From an uncultured Rhodospirillaceae bacterium (GTDB lineage Bacteria > Pseudomonadota > Alphaproteobacteria > Rhodospirillales > Magnetospirillaceae), in NCBI GenBank assembly GCA_937887565.1, contig CALABS010000028.1:1-28074 (forward strand): a stretch of 28,074 nucleotides of DNA. Reading direction: 5' to 3'. How positions within the stretch are numbered: position 1 is the first letter of the stretch; every line of letters begins with the position of its first letter. A program made the position numbers and the translations under genes. The notes beneath the pieces were generated by a model, which saw only the letters and a program-made list of their open reading frames with translations, was not told the origin of the DNA and ran no database searches. This document shows, piece by piece, positions 17,571 to 26,600 of the stretch.

Positions 17571-18954
17571 GGTCACTTGGAAGACGCAGTCGCTCACGAA
17601 GCTCCGCCTTTAGCGCGGGCGGCGCGTATTCCAGCGCGTCGCGGCGCATTCTACCACCGCCAACATGCCAGTCGCTAATGGTCACATCCTCCGTGTCGCC
17701 ACGCATCCTCGGCGGATTGACAATGGTTCGGGGGCGACGCGTGAGCTTGCTTAACAGGTCTAGGTTCCAGCACTCGACCTTGCCCTTCCGCTCTGTAAGC
17801 GTTGCTGTCGCCATCGCCTCAATGATGGCCCGCCCAGCTGCTTGACCTAGGCCGAGCGGCACAGCGTTACCGACCTGTTCGTACTTCTTCCGAGTGGACC
17901 CCTTGAACACCCAGTGATCCGGGAACTGTTGGATCCTTGCATACTCTCTTACGGTCAAGGGACGAAGTTCGGTCGGGTGGCAAAGGCTAGTTGCTTTGCT
18001 GTCCGGCCGCGTCGTAAGCGCCGGGCTTGGCCGGCTCCATGACAGGCGGCGGAAGAAACCCGATCGTCCACCCCACGAGTCGAAGGCTCTGCCCAATGCA
18101 GTGGGTCGGATATCCTCGGGCAGATCCCGCCAGTTGCCCCCTTCGGGAACCATGGCGAGATACTTCGCCTTGGCCGGACAAAATGTATAAAATTCAGGAT
18201 CCGCATCGGTGAGGTCGTGAACCGCGTCCTTAAGTGTCTGCCATTTTGACAAGCCGCCAAGGCCATCGCGGTGGTGGGTAGGAGGCGGCATCTGGATAGC
18301 GGCACCATCTCGGCTGCCCAACAACAACAGGCGCTGGCGAACTTGGGGCGTTCCGAAGTCGGCGGAGTTTAGAACGTCGAATACCGTGTAGTAGTTCAAC
18401 GCCCGGACATGCGCGGCAACTGTTTGGAACGCCGACCCTAGCTCCTCATCAGGCTCCAAAGGGGGGAAACCTGGCCCGCGTTTGTTCAGTGGCCGATGGC
18501 GCACTGCAGCCGAGAGCAAGCCCCGGACATTCTCCATCACGAAGAAACGAGGCTGAGTCTCCCGGACAACCCTCACGAAATGCTCGAAAAGACCGCCACG
18601 AGGATCCCCCAGTGATCGCCGCGCCCCAGCAGTGCTGAAAACTTGGCAGCTAGGACCGCCAGCGACGAGCGCGGGCTCTCCCGGCTTCAAGCCAGCCTTT
18701 TCGAGGATCTCCTCGGTCGTCACATCCTCAATTGGCCGATCAATAACGGGAAGGTCTGGGCGATTTGCTCGGATAGTCGCCACCGCGAATGCGTCACGCT
18801 CAACCGCGACTGCGATACGAAAGCCAGCGCTCTCTAGGCCAAGATCTAACCCCATTGCTCCAGAAAAAAGCGATATAACCGGCAGATCAGCCCGAGACGA
18901 GCCCACATCATTGTCCCCGGTTGGGAGAGCGATTTGTTCTGCCTTGTTACTCAT
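17476..18954 (-). CDS. DNA (cytosine-5-)-methyltransferase
   Basis: The product is 492 residues from ATG 18954, with GGGGAG just upstream; the start overlaps the XRE stop by 8 bp. Motif I is SLFSGAMGLDLGLE, motif IV is GGPSCQVFS (Cys is the catalytic nucleophile; Ser replaces the usual second Pro), motif VI is MENV, motif VIII is PQVRQRLLLLG, and motif X is QVGNAVPLGLG. TVREYARIQQFPDHW precedes motif X. The target recognition region lies between motifs VIII and IX, so the recognised sequence cannot be read. After motif X there is an extra tail of about 100 residues ending in an acidic, Gln-rich stretch. No classical restriction endonuclease gene is adjacent. Confidence 0.93.
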   Translation of the reverse strand: MSNKAEQIALPTGDNDVGSSRADLPVISLFSGAMGLDLGLESAGFRIAVAVERDAFAVATIRANRPDLPVIDRPIEDVTTEEILEKAGLKPGEPALVAGGPSCQVFSTAGARRSLGDPRGGLFEHFVRVVRETQPRFFVMENVRGLLSAAVRHRPLNKRGPGFPPLEPDEELGSAFQTVAAHVRALNYYTVFDVLNSADFGTPQVRQRLLLLGSRDGAAIQMPPPTHHRDGLGGLSKWQTLKDAVHDLTDADPEFYTFCPAKAKYLAMVPEGGNWRDLPEDIRPTALGRAFDSWGGRSGFFRRLSWSRPSPALTTRPDSKATSLCHPTELRPLTVREYARIQQFPDHWVFKGSTRKKYEQVGNAVPLGLGQAAGRAIIEAMATATLTERKGKVECWNLDLLSKLTRRPRTIVNPPRMRGDTEDVTISDWHVGGGRMRRDALEYAPPALKAELRERLRLPSDHEVGDSEGQEQGESSQGNEVAQGEVRLAAAE

Positions 18955-19258
18955 TGGTCTCCCCGGGAATTTCTGACAGACGGAGCTGCATTTGCTTGCT
19001 TCCGCCGAATTTTCCTTTTGCTGCGCCACCCCTAGGCTTGTTTGGCGCTTTCTCTAAGCGGGAAAGAGGGCCGCGAAAATCGACGCCCTGCTCCGCCATT
19101 TCCGCCATTAGAGTGACCGTTACGGCCTGCAGAGCGGCCACAGAATCACCCCTGGCCTGGTTCGTCACAGAGTTCGGCTTCAGCCCTACCAACTCCGCAA
19201 ACTCCCGAGCTGTTAGGCCAGCTTTCGCCAAAAGATGTTTGAACTCATCGTAGGTCAT
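18947..19258 (-). CDS. XRE-like HTH regulator of the methyltransferase operon
   Basis: The product is 103 residues. The N-terminal helix-turn-helix is clear: FKHLLAKAGLTAREFAELVG, then LKPNSVTNQARGDS. The C-terminal 45 residues are basic and low in structure. It is the first gene of the operon that continues, with overlap, into the methyltransferase and the endonuclease III-like gene. A cluster of near-identical palindromes lies 34-132 bp upstream of its start. The likely role is a controller that limits methyltransferase and glycosylase expression, as C proteins do in restriction-modification systems; this is inferred. Confidence 0.75.
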   Translation of the reverse strand: MTYDEFKHLLAKAGLTAREFAELVGLKPNSVTNQARGDSVAALQAVTVTLMAEMAEQGVDFRGPLSRLEKAPNKPRGGAAKGKFGGSKQMQLRLSEIPGETNE

Positions 19259-19291
19259 GCAACCTATCGTATCCCATCTTTGATCTTAACA

Positions 19292-19390
19292 CACATTTTT
19301 ATGTGAGCGACACAGAAATTTATGGGTCAACCACATAAATTTATGTGTTTCTAGCCAGGGGCGGCCGTGCCTAGCACATTAATTTATGTG
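19292..19390 (-). promoter_or_regulatory. Phased array of four palindromic operators, consensus CACATNAATTTATGTG
   Basis: Sites are CACATTTTTATGTG (19292-19305), CACAGAAATTTATGGG (19311-19326), CACATAAATTTATGTG (19332-19347, perfect) and CACATTAATTTATGTG (19375-19390). Centres are about 20, 21 and 43 bp apart, near whole multiples of the helical turn, so a repressor could bind all on one face. On the minus strand TTGACC lies between the second and third sites and could be a -35. The HTH protein encoded just downstream is the likely ligand. Confidence 0.75.
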
Positions 19391-19891
19391 CTTGGACCCG
19401 CGGTTCCGACTGCGGTTGAGGTCTTGCTCCAATCGCACGGCCGGCGGCTAGCCCACCGCGCGCCGCGCCGTGGCTGACAGACGTGGGCACCAGTGGATGG
19501 TTGGCGTCGAGCCCAACTACGATGCGAAGGGGCCGGATTTAACGGAAGATCCCCGGCAGGTGACGGGTGTTCAGTGATGCTTCGTGTTTTCCAGCATACG
19601 CAGGTAGGTGGGATCAGGGTTGCCGGCCACCCTGCCGGCGATAAGCGTGTCGCCACAAACGGTGGCCCCGGATCGCCGGGTCGGCCAAAGAATTAGAATG
19701 TCTTCAGGCAACGCCGGCACTGGCGGAAATCGCCATCTTGAGGCCCCATGCTATGGCATCCCCAGGAATGCAGTCCAATAAGGCAGAGTAGCCAACCGAA
19801 CATTTAGATCTCCACGGATCCGATTTCTCCTTAACATGGTGGCGCCGCTCCTAAGCCCCCCCCCACAAGCGATTTTGCCCGCGGCATATGC
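19391..19891. other. About 500 bp with no confident gene
   Basis: It separates the methyltransferase operon from the NTPase block. Apart from a 49-codon minus-strand frame (19571-19720), I see no protein-like frame, RNA fold or repeat. A C-run (19857-19864) precedes the next gene. It may hold decayed remnants of earlier cargo. Confidence 0.5.
19571..19720 (-). CDS. Possible small protein or gene remnant (49 aa)
   Basis: From GTG 19720 the frame reads MPALPEDILILWPTRRSGAT, continues through GDTLIAGRVAGNPDPTYLRM and ends in LENTKHH. The mix of residues is protein-like rather than the Arg/Pro/Ala-rich output typical of shadow frames here. There is no good ribosome binding site, and a stop codon lies upstream in frame, so this may be the tail of a lost gene. 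No family is recognised. Confidence 0.3.
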   Translation of the reverse strand: MPALPEDILILWPTRRSGATVCGDTLIAGRVAGNPDPTYLRMLENTKHH

Positions 19892-20332
19892 GTGCGGTCG
19901 TGGACACGTAGCCCAAAGCTTGCCAGACACATCGATTTACGACTAGAAATTGCCCAGCTCGCCCAGGCATCGGAGATCATCATGGACCGGCTCCGCTACG
20001 CGCACCCCTCCACGCCTCCCTGCGCCCGCTATGAAGGCGGCGAGGAGGACGACCGCCTCATCAAGGTCTGGACCTTTGTGGCTGGCCTCGTCGGCGGTGG
20101 CACCAACGCCCAGGATCTCGACCGGAAAGTCGCACGTCTCTACGACTACAAGGGGGCTTTAATCGTCGCCACGCGCGAAAAGCTCACTCCGCATGTGGAA
20201 AAGCTGTTCCGGCACGCATGGGCGGAGATCGGCCGGGAGTCCGAGGAAAGCGTTGAATTCCATGACGTGCACTCCCGGGAGTGGGAGCATCTTTGGGGCT
20301 CTCGTCGCTTCGACAGCGACTGGCGCCCATAG
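19892..20332 (+). CDS. Uncharacterised protein (116-146 aa)
   Basis: The frame opens with GTG 19892; ATG 19982 would give 116 residues beginning MDRLRYAHPS. The product has alternating charged helices (AQDLDRKVARLYDYKGALIV, then EKLTPHVEKLFRHAWAEIG). It ends in HSREWEHLWGSRRFDSDWRP, which is rich in Trp and looks like a conserved tail. No membrane segment or catalytic motif is visible. It lies 36 bp before another small gene and upstream of the NACHT NTPase. I do not know its function. Confidence 0.5.
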   Translation: MRSWTRSPKLARHIDLRLEIAQLAQASEIIMDRLRYAHPSTPPCARYEGGEEDDRLIKVWTFVAGLVGGGTNAQDLDRKVARLYDYKGALIVATREKLTPHVEKLFRHAWAEIGRESEESVEFHDVHSREWEHLWGSRRFDSDWRP

Positions 20333-20368
20333 GATTCCCAGACCCATTTTGGGCGTAGACGGAACGCA

Positions 20369-20626
20369 ATGGACGATCTTGATATTCGTCGGGTCGAAGT
20401 GCTGAGTGACTTGGTTCTCGAGCGTGACGGCGTGGCCGCCCAAGTCCCCGCCGGTATTTACACCGCTAGCCCGGTTGGCACGGGAGTGGGCGAGGTGGGC
20501 AATTGGGAGATTGAGGAGTGGATCCTGACCGTCGGCGATGACGGAATTTGGAACAGCTGCGCGAGCATCCTCAAGGATGAAGCAATAAAGCTTGAGAAGG
20601 AAGGATCACTTCGCTGGCTCGATTAA
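20369..20626 (+). CDS. Uncharacterised small protein (85 aa)
   Basis: The acidic product starts MDDLDIRRVEVLSDLVLERD, has a predicted beta-rich middle (WEIEEWILTVGDDGIW) and ends EKEGSLRWLD. It contains no known motif. It starts 36 bp after the preceding small gene and ends 104 bp before the NACHT NTPase, so it may belong to either unit. Function unknown. Confidence 0.5.
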   Translation: MDDLDIRRVEVLSDLVLERDGVAAQVPAGIYTASPVGTGVGEVGNWEIEEWILTVGDDGIWNSCASILKDEAIKLEKEGSLRWLD

Positions 20627-20730
20627 GCCCGGGGTTTGCGCAGCCTTGTATGGCATGACAGTCAACGATATGGGTCTAATAACTGCGTGACCGACTGCCT
20701 TTCGCCGAGCTCAAACAAGAAGCAGCCGAT

Positions 20731-23550
20731 ATGAGCGACTTTTGGAGCAATATCCCCACGGTGTATACGAACGAGGCGGACGTCGAGTTGCGCCTTGTTC
20801 TCCCATTGCTTCATACGCTCGGATACGAGCCAGAAGACCTCGCGTCCAAGTATCCCGTTGAATTCCGCGAAGGCCGGGTTGGGCGGAAACCAGAGGCCGA
20901 CTACGTCTGTTTCAGCGGGCCGCTACATAACCGAGGTACGTCTCTTGTCGTGGTGGAAGCCAAAAGCCCGGACGAGACGCTGCCAAGCGGCAAGGTGCAG
21001 GGCGAGTCTTATGCTCAAAACCTGCGCGCTCCGATCCTGTTGCTCACCAACGGTAAGTCGCTCGAGGTTTGGCAACTCAAGGCAACCCAGGAAAGCGAGC
21101 TTGTACTTCAAGCAGAGATTTCATCGCTCGCCACTCACCGCGGAGAGGTTGAGCGGCTGCTTACGAAGAGTGCCGTACGCGATTACTGTCATACGTTCAA
21201 GGTTAAGACCATTCTCGAAGCGTCAATGGACTTCGGGCGCTATGAGCAGGCGGAACTGAAGCGTACGGCACGATACGCGCAAAGCATTTCCCGTACGCTT
21301 CATCCGTTGGACCCCTTTGCGAACGCCCCAACGACGATCGATAGCGACCGGCTTCTTGCGGAGTGTCCGTCTGGTTGCGTCATCGTAGCTCCATCCGGCT
21401 ACGGCAAGACCACGCTGGCATTTCGCTTGTTTCGAAAGGCTATCGAGGGTCGTTGGCGCGACAACTCCGTGCGGCTGCCGTTCGATGTTCCGGTGACGGA
21501 CTTGGAGCAGACCGGGCTCAGTATCGTTGCCTTCCTTCACCGGAGGCTCCGTGCCCACCAGCCCGGATTAACCGAGGGAACACTAGACGACAATCTGCGG
21601 AAATCTGGCGCCACGGTGCTGCTCGATGGTTTCGATCGGGCATCGCCCAGTTACCAACGGCATCTTCGTGCGGAAATCACCAATTTCCTTCGTGACTACC
21701 CGTTGATCCAGCTATTTGTCTTCTCGCGCGGCGCAGCTCGTCCGGCTCTTACCCTTCCTGTTTTTGTGCTAAAGTCACTGACCGATGTTGAAAAGTGGCG
21801 GTTAGAAGGGGCCATCCTCGGCGAAGACCACTCCATCATCCATATGATGTCGCCGACCTTGTCCGCTCTTTGCGACGTTCCCTTGCTGTTTCAGCTATCG
21901 CTCAGCTACTGGCAAAGCAAGCAAACGTTGCCCGATCAGATAGAGTCCTTGTTCAGAGAATGGCTTGAGAGCGTTCTCAAGGTCGAAGGCGTTGAGGTCG
22001 TGTCCGACATCGTCCGTGAGCAAGCACTGACACTCATCGCTACTGCGGCAAGCGGTGCCCCGGTCGAATGCACGCACGTTCTAAATCTCTTTAAGGAAAG
22101 AGGTTTACCCGCGCAGATCCTGGACGAACTGGTGTCGTGTGATGCGGCACGAGTTTACGGCAGAACGGTGGAGGTCCAGCACGACGCGCTGGCTGATTAT
22201 CTGCGCGCCAAGGAATTAGCTCAGAAACCAGAAAAAGATCTGATCGACGAAATTCGGGCTCTGACGATGCCTGAAGAATCGTTCTTTCCTGTTCTGCTCA
22301 TATCGCACCTTCCCTCACATCGGCTCCAAGCCGAGTTGTGGAAGAAAATCGTTGACGCCGGACCGACAATTTACTTCGACGCACTAAGGTACCGCTGTGA
22401 CGTATCAGCGGAGCTGAGTAGGTTGGATGAGGGCACCCTTTCGCGGGAGTATCTGACGGAACTGCTCCAGGGTATCGAGCAACCTCTCGATTGTTTTTTT
22501 CCTGCGCTTCGAGAAGCCATCGTCGAGGATCTGGCCGCAGAACCAGGAAGCCGACTTGCCGTCATAGGACAGGTGTACGCTCAGACGGGCAAGTTGACCT
22601 ACAAATTGGAGGCGGCAGCAGGGGACCAAGTCGAACGGGTAACGGTTGCAGTCCCGTCGGGGCCGGGCATCCTGCGAGCCGTAAGTTTAAGTTTGTCGCG
22701 TTATCGTCTTGACAGCGCACGTCTCGTGGGCGCGGCCTTGCTAAAGGAAAGCGTACTGGAAGCAATCAATACTAAGTCGCTTAAAGGTGGCCCAATGTGG
22801 GCAGAGGAGCGGTTAATTTCGCGATGCCGCTTTTTAGCAAAGGAATATGACTTTCCGCTTCTAATTGATATGCCACTCGATGCAATCGAAGCCTCGTTGC
22901 TGCCGCACAAAGATAAGTGGGTCTTGCCTGCAGCTCTGAGCCATTCCCAGCGTTTTTCGATCCAGTCGCTCCTTGATGACATAGCCGTCTTGCGCCAAAG
23001 CGGAAAAACTGGCCTGGAGAGTTGGTGGGTTCGTTTGGGGTGGAACGACCATGAGAGGACCCAGTCTGATGAGGTTATCCGGGGGGTTCTCGATGAGCAG
23101 TATCGACGGGTTCAAATAATGTGTGCTGAGGTCGCACGGAATACGTTTCATAATATTTCCAATAAAATGACCTCTTTCGCTCAGCTCCCGGCGCGCTGGA
23201 AGCTGACAATTGTAAGGCGCCGCCCTTCCGGCTTGGTTATCTATCCCACGTGGCTACCTGTTCTCGATTGGTCAGAAGCTGGCGCTGACGTGGAGATCGC
23301 AGACCAAGCTCCAGGGGGTCATGACTTTGAAAGTACGGTCGAAACCTTGCGCGCCGCGCTCGACGCACTTGGCAGACCAAGTGATGCCGTCAGTGGCTTT
23401 GGCGGATTTACCACACACCATGGCTTCACAGGCTATCAATGGAACTGCCATTTCGATGGCGGGACGCCCGCAATTCATGAATGCTGCGACCTGATCAAAG
23501 CAGAAATTGAAGGTCTCTTCTCAGCGATGCCGGGGCAGGATGGCGTTTAG
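20731..23550 (+). CDS. NACHT-type STAND NTPase with N-terminal HsdR-like nuclease domain
   Basis: The product is 939 residues. Residues 10-115 match the type I restriction HsdR N-terminal fold of the PD-(D/E)XK class: E20, then PEADYV (D57), VVVEAKSP (E76, K78) and a QGESY (Q-x3-Y) motif at 90-94. A NACHT-like ATPase follows, with P-loop APSGYGKTT (220-228) and Walker B VLLDGFDRAS (296-305), the DG-F/L-D pattern typical of NACHT. The C-terminal 550 residues are helical and without named repeats, probably the sensing part. Bacterial proteins with an effector-NTPase-sensor layout (Avs, bNACHT) kill phage-infected cells on ligand recognition. Nuclease activity and a defence role here are inferred. 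Confidence 0.8.
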   Translation: MSDFWSNIPTVYTNEADVELRLVLPLLHTLGYEPEDLASKYPVEFREGRVGRKPEADYVCFSGPLHNRGTSLVVVEAKSPDETLPSGKVQGESYAQNLRAPILLLTNGKSLEVWQLKATQESELVLQAEISSLATHRGEVERLLTKSAVRDYCHTFKVKTILEASMDFGRYEQAELKRTARYAQSISRTLHPLDPFANAPTTIDSDRLLAECPSGCVIVAPSGYGKTTLAFRLFRKAIEGRWRDNSVRLPFDVPVTDLEQTGLSIVAFLHRRLRAHQPGLTEGTLDDNLRKSGATVLLDGFDRASPSYQRHLRAEITNFLRDYPLIQLFVFSRGAARPALTLPVFVLKSLTDVEKWRLEGAILGEDHSIIHMMSPTLSALCDVPLLFQLSLSYWQSKQTLPDQIESLFREWLESVLKVEGVEVVSDIVREQALTLIATAASGAPVECTHVLNLFKERGLPAQILDELVSCDAARVYGRTVEVQHDALADYLRAKELAQKPEKDLIDEIRALTMPEESFFPVLLISHLPSHRLQAELWKKIVDAGPTIYFDALRYRCDVSAELSRLDEGTLSREYLTELLQGIEQPLDCFFPALREAIVEDLAAEPGSRLAVIGQVYAQTGKLTYKLEAAAGDQVERVTVAVPSGPGILRAVSLSLSRYRLDSARLVGAALLKESVLEAINTKSLKGGPMWAEERLISRCRFLAKEYDFPLLIDMPLDAIEASLLPHKDKWVLPAALSHSQRFSIQSLLDDIAVLRQSGKTGLESWWVRLGWNDHERTQSDEVIRGVLDEQYRRVQIMCAEVARNTFHNISNKMTSFAQLPARWKLTIVRRRPSGLVIYPTWLPVLDWSEAGADVEIADQAPGGHDFESTVETLRAALDALGRPSDAVSGFGGFTTHHGFTGYQWNCHFDGGTPAIHECCDLIKAEIEGLFSAMPGQDGV

Positions 23551-23651
23551 GCGAGCTCTGCGGATGGTTGAAGAATAAGACAGAGACGCCGCGCAAAGCC
23601 TTATGGTGGCCCAGCTACCACTTCTTTCCCGTGTGCCAAGGGTCGTTTATC

Positions 23652-26600
23652 ATGGCGCCCGCCAACATCGGATGGGGCGCCGGTATGACGGTCACGTTGA
23701 AGGAAGCCATCGACACCCTGCTCAAGGGCGAGACGCTCGAATGGCCTGCCCATGGTGAACTGAAGGGTGGGAAAATCACCTTGGCCGAGCCCGGCGCCCG
23801 ACGCTTGCTGGCCTATCTGGTGAGCAGGCCGCAGGATCTCGTGGCTGCAGCCGACGAATCCCTTTTCGCGGGCCTAGGTGCCGCGTGGGGCGCTGCTGAC
23901 GATCCCGCCAATGGAATCGAGGACGCTGCCGCGCAGCCCCGACACCGCTGGCTCTTAAAATCGGTAAAGACCTTCAATTTCGGCGGCCTCAATACCTTTG
24001 GCGGCGACGAGTTCACTCTGCCGGTCGAGGGTGAGAGTTGGTGCCTCGAAGGGCAGAATGGCTCGGGGAAGACCTCGCTGGCCAGTGCGATCCTCTGGGC
24101 CTTGACGGCACAGCGTATCCGTGAACACGCGGGCATTGTCGAAGACAACGGGAAACGCGAGCCGGTCCTGGCGCCTGGTGGTGCCAAACTTGGCGAATGG
24201 CCCCCGCTGGTGGCCTTCCCGAGCAGTCGCGACGAGTTGCTGAATGACGCTGAGGTCTCCGTCGAGCTCACCTTCGTGAACGAGGCGGGCGAGGAGGCGG
24301 TCGCCCGCCGGCGGATCGTCAGCCCGGGATTACTGAACGACCCGGTCCACGAGATCGACGTGGACCCACGCCTGCTGTCTGCGCCCGAATTGCTGGAGGC
24401 TGGGGTCCTGATGCCGTGCCGGCTCTCCGTGCTGCGTTTCGGCGAGAAGAGCACGCATCTGTACGACGCCGTGAAGATGCTGACTGGTCTCGACCAGCTC
24501 TCGGCCATTGGAGAGGGCGCCGCGAATCTAGGTCATGGCAATAAGAGGTTCAAAAAGTACGCCAAGGACAAGGGTATCGAGGCCGTCCGCGCCGCGTTTG
24601 ACAAGGCCGTGAGGGACGCGGCGGCCCAGGGCGCGAAGGTTGGCGTCGACGTTTCCGCCCACATGGACATCGAGAAGGCCGACCCTACCGCCGTCAGAAA
24701 GCAGGCCAGTGACGCCAAGGCGACCGCTGAGGCCCAGATTGCCACCCTCGCCGCTGATCTGGGGGCTGGCGCCCAAACCGACGCTGTCACAAAGGCGGTC
24801 GTGCTTGTCAGCGAGGTGGTGGAGGGGGGATTAGCAGCCCTTGCTCCCGTCAAGGCGCTCGCGGCAGCCCTTACAGAGTATGAGGCCGGAACACTCGCGG
24901 GGATTCCGGCCGACCTCGACGCCATCGGAAGGGACCTCGACGAGGCTCTCCTTTGGCACGCGCGGCAGCAGGAGGATGCCAAACTCCGGATGAAGGCCGT
25001 GGCCGCACCTTGGTTCGATCCTAGGCCCGACGGTGGTGCCGACTGCCCGCTCTGCGAGAGCGAGTTGAAGACCGAAGCCCAAAAGGCGCTAGCGGATGAA
25101 CTTGCCAGACTGAAGGCGGTCGGCGAAGCGGCCGAGCGGCAGCTCTCCGACGCTTGCCGGGCCCTTTCCGACCGGCTTAGCGCGCTGGTTCCCATGCCCT
25201 TGCGCCCTTTCAGGCAGCCGTTGGCGGCCATGGTGCCCAAATCGGCTATAACTAGTGCGGTGGCCGAAAAGCTCACCGCCGCCGGCCGGTTCGAGGACGT
25301 GCTGGTCGGAGCCGGGAAGGTCGTGGCTGCGAAAGCGGTAACGGCTTCGGCTACCCTGCCGGACTACCCCATGGATGCTCTGCAAGCCGGCGACTGGCCC
25401 AACGACGTGGCGAGGGTCCGCGTGGAAATCGCCGGACTGGAGCGGCTCGTTGGTCTTGCCGCCTGGTGGGTGGAAAACGCGGCGGCCTTCCATGAATACT
25501 GGGATGCCGTTGTGGGCGTGGCAGAAAAGGATGGGAGCTGTCCCGAGGACAGCCTTTCCGGCAAACTGTCCGAGCTGAAGGCTGCCCTCGCGAAGGCCGA
25601 GCCCTATGGCAGCCTCGCGGCGCACCTCGAAGCCGCCGCGAAGAAGGCCGAGGAATGGGCCGCCATCATGAAGGAGCAAAAGGTCCGGGAGGCGATCGCC
25701 ACCGCGCTCGAGCCGTTGGCGCTTCTGAAGAACCTGGTGGATGCCGAGACCGCGCGCTCGGTCGCGGCGCTCTCCGGCCGCATTGGCGACGTCCTCACCC
25801 GCATCCACCACAAGGAGCGGCTGACCTATGAGGGGGCGTCGCTGAGGAAGGATCGAGCCACGCGTGAGGTCAACGTCCGCGCCGGCTTCCGGCATGCACC
25901 CGAGATGACGATCGACGCGGGGCTGGTGGCGAACACATCGTGGCTGAGGGCCATCCTCTGGGGCTTCATCTTCGCCCTGCGCGAGGAGACTGTGGAGGGG
26001 CTGGGCCACAATCCGTTCCCGCTCATGCTTCTCGACGACCCACAGGCGACTTTCGACCCCAGGAACAAGGAAAGCTGGGCGATGGAACTCGCGCGCCTGA
26101 CCAGGCTGGACCCGGCCGATCCAAACCGGGTCCAATTGCTCGTGACCACGCACGAGCGCCAGTTCTTCGACATGCTGGGAATAGAGAAGGCCGAGGCCCA
26201 GTTCGGGTACATCCTCGGCCTCGTGCCCGGCAAGGGACCGGTCGCAATCGAGAACGGCACCGAAATCGAACGGCTTTGGCGCAAGGCGGAGGAAACGAAC
26301 AGCGACGAGATGGCCGCCACGTTCATCGCCCGCCTGCGCGGCCACTGTGAGTCCGTGCTGAAAATCATGCTTGCAGGCCATCTTCCGCCCATGGACACGC
26401 CGAACCTCACGTCCCTCCGCCAGACCATTGAAAAGCTGCGTGATTTACGGGTAATGCCTTTCACCTTCCAGCCTTTCGCGGAGCTCATCAAACTGCTCGA
26501 CAGCGGGGAGGCTCACATCAAGCTAATCAACAGCCGGACGCACGACCCGGCAGCCGCCAACGTGGCGACGGCGGGAAGGCTTAAGGAGTTCTGGGACAAG

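Noticed and set aside
19384..19656. 90-codon minus-strand frame in the gap
   Set aside because: It is Pro/Arg/Ser/Trp-rich shadow-like sequence; the alternative frame at 19571-19720 looks more like protein.
20645..20690. Promoter for the NACHT gene
   Set aside because: Candidate ATGACA and TAATAA boxes are present, but the -10 matches poorly and spacing is 16 bp; too weak to list.
25089..26381. Minus-strand open frame inside the SMC-like gene
   Set aside because: It is antisense to the ATPase core with its Walker B and switch-His motifs; no domain is recognised.
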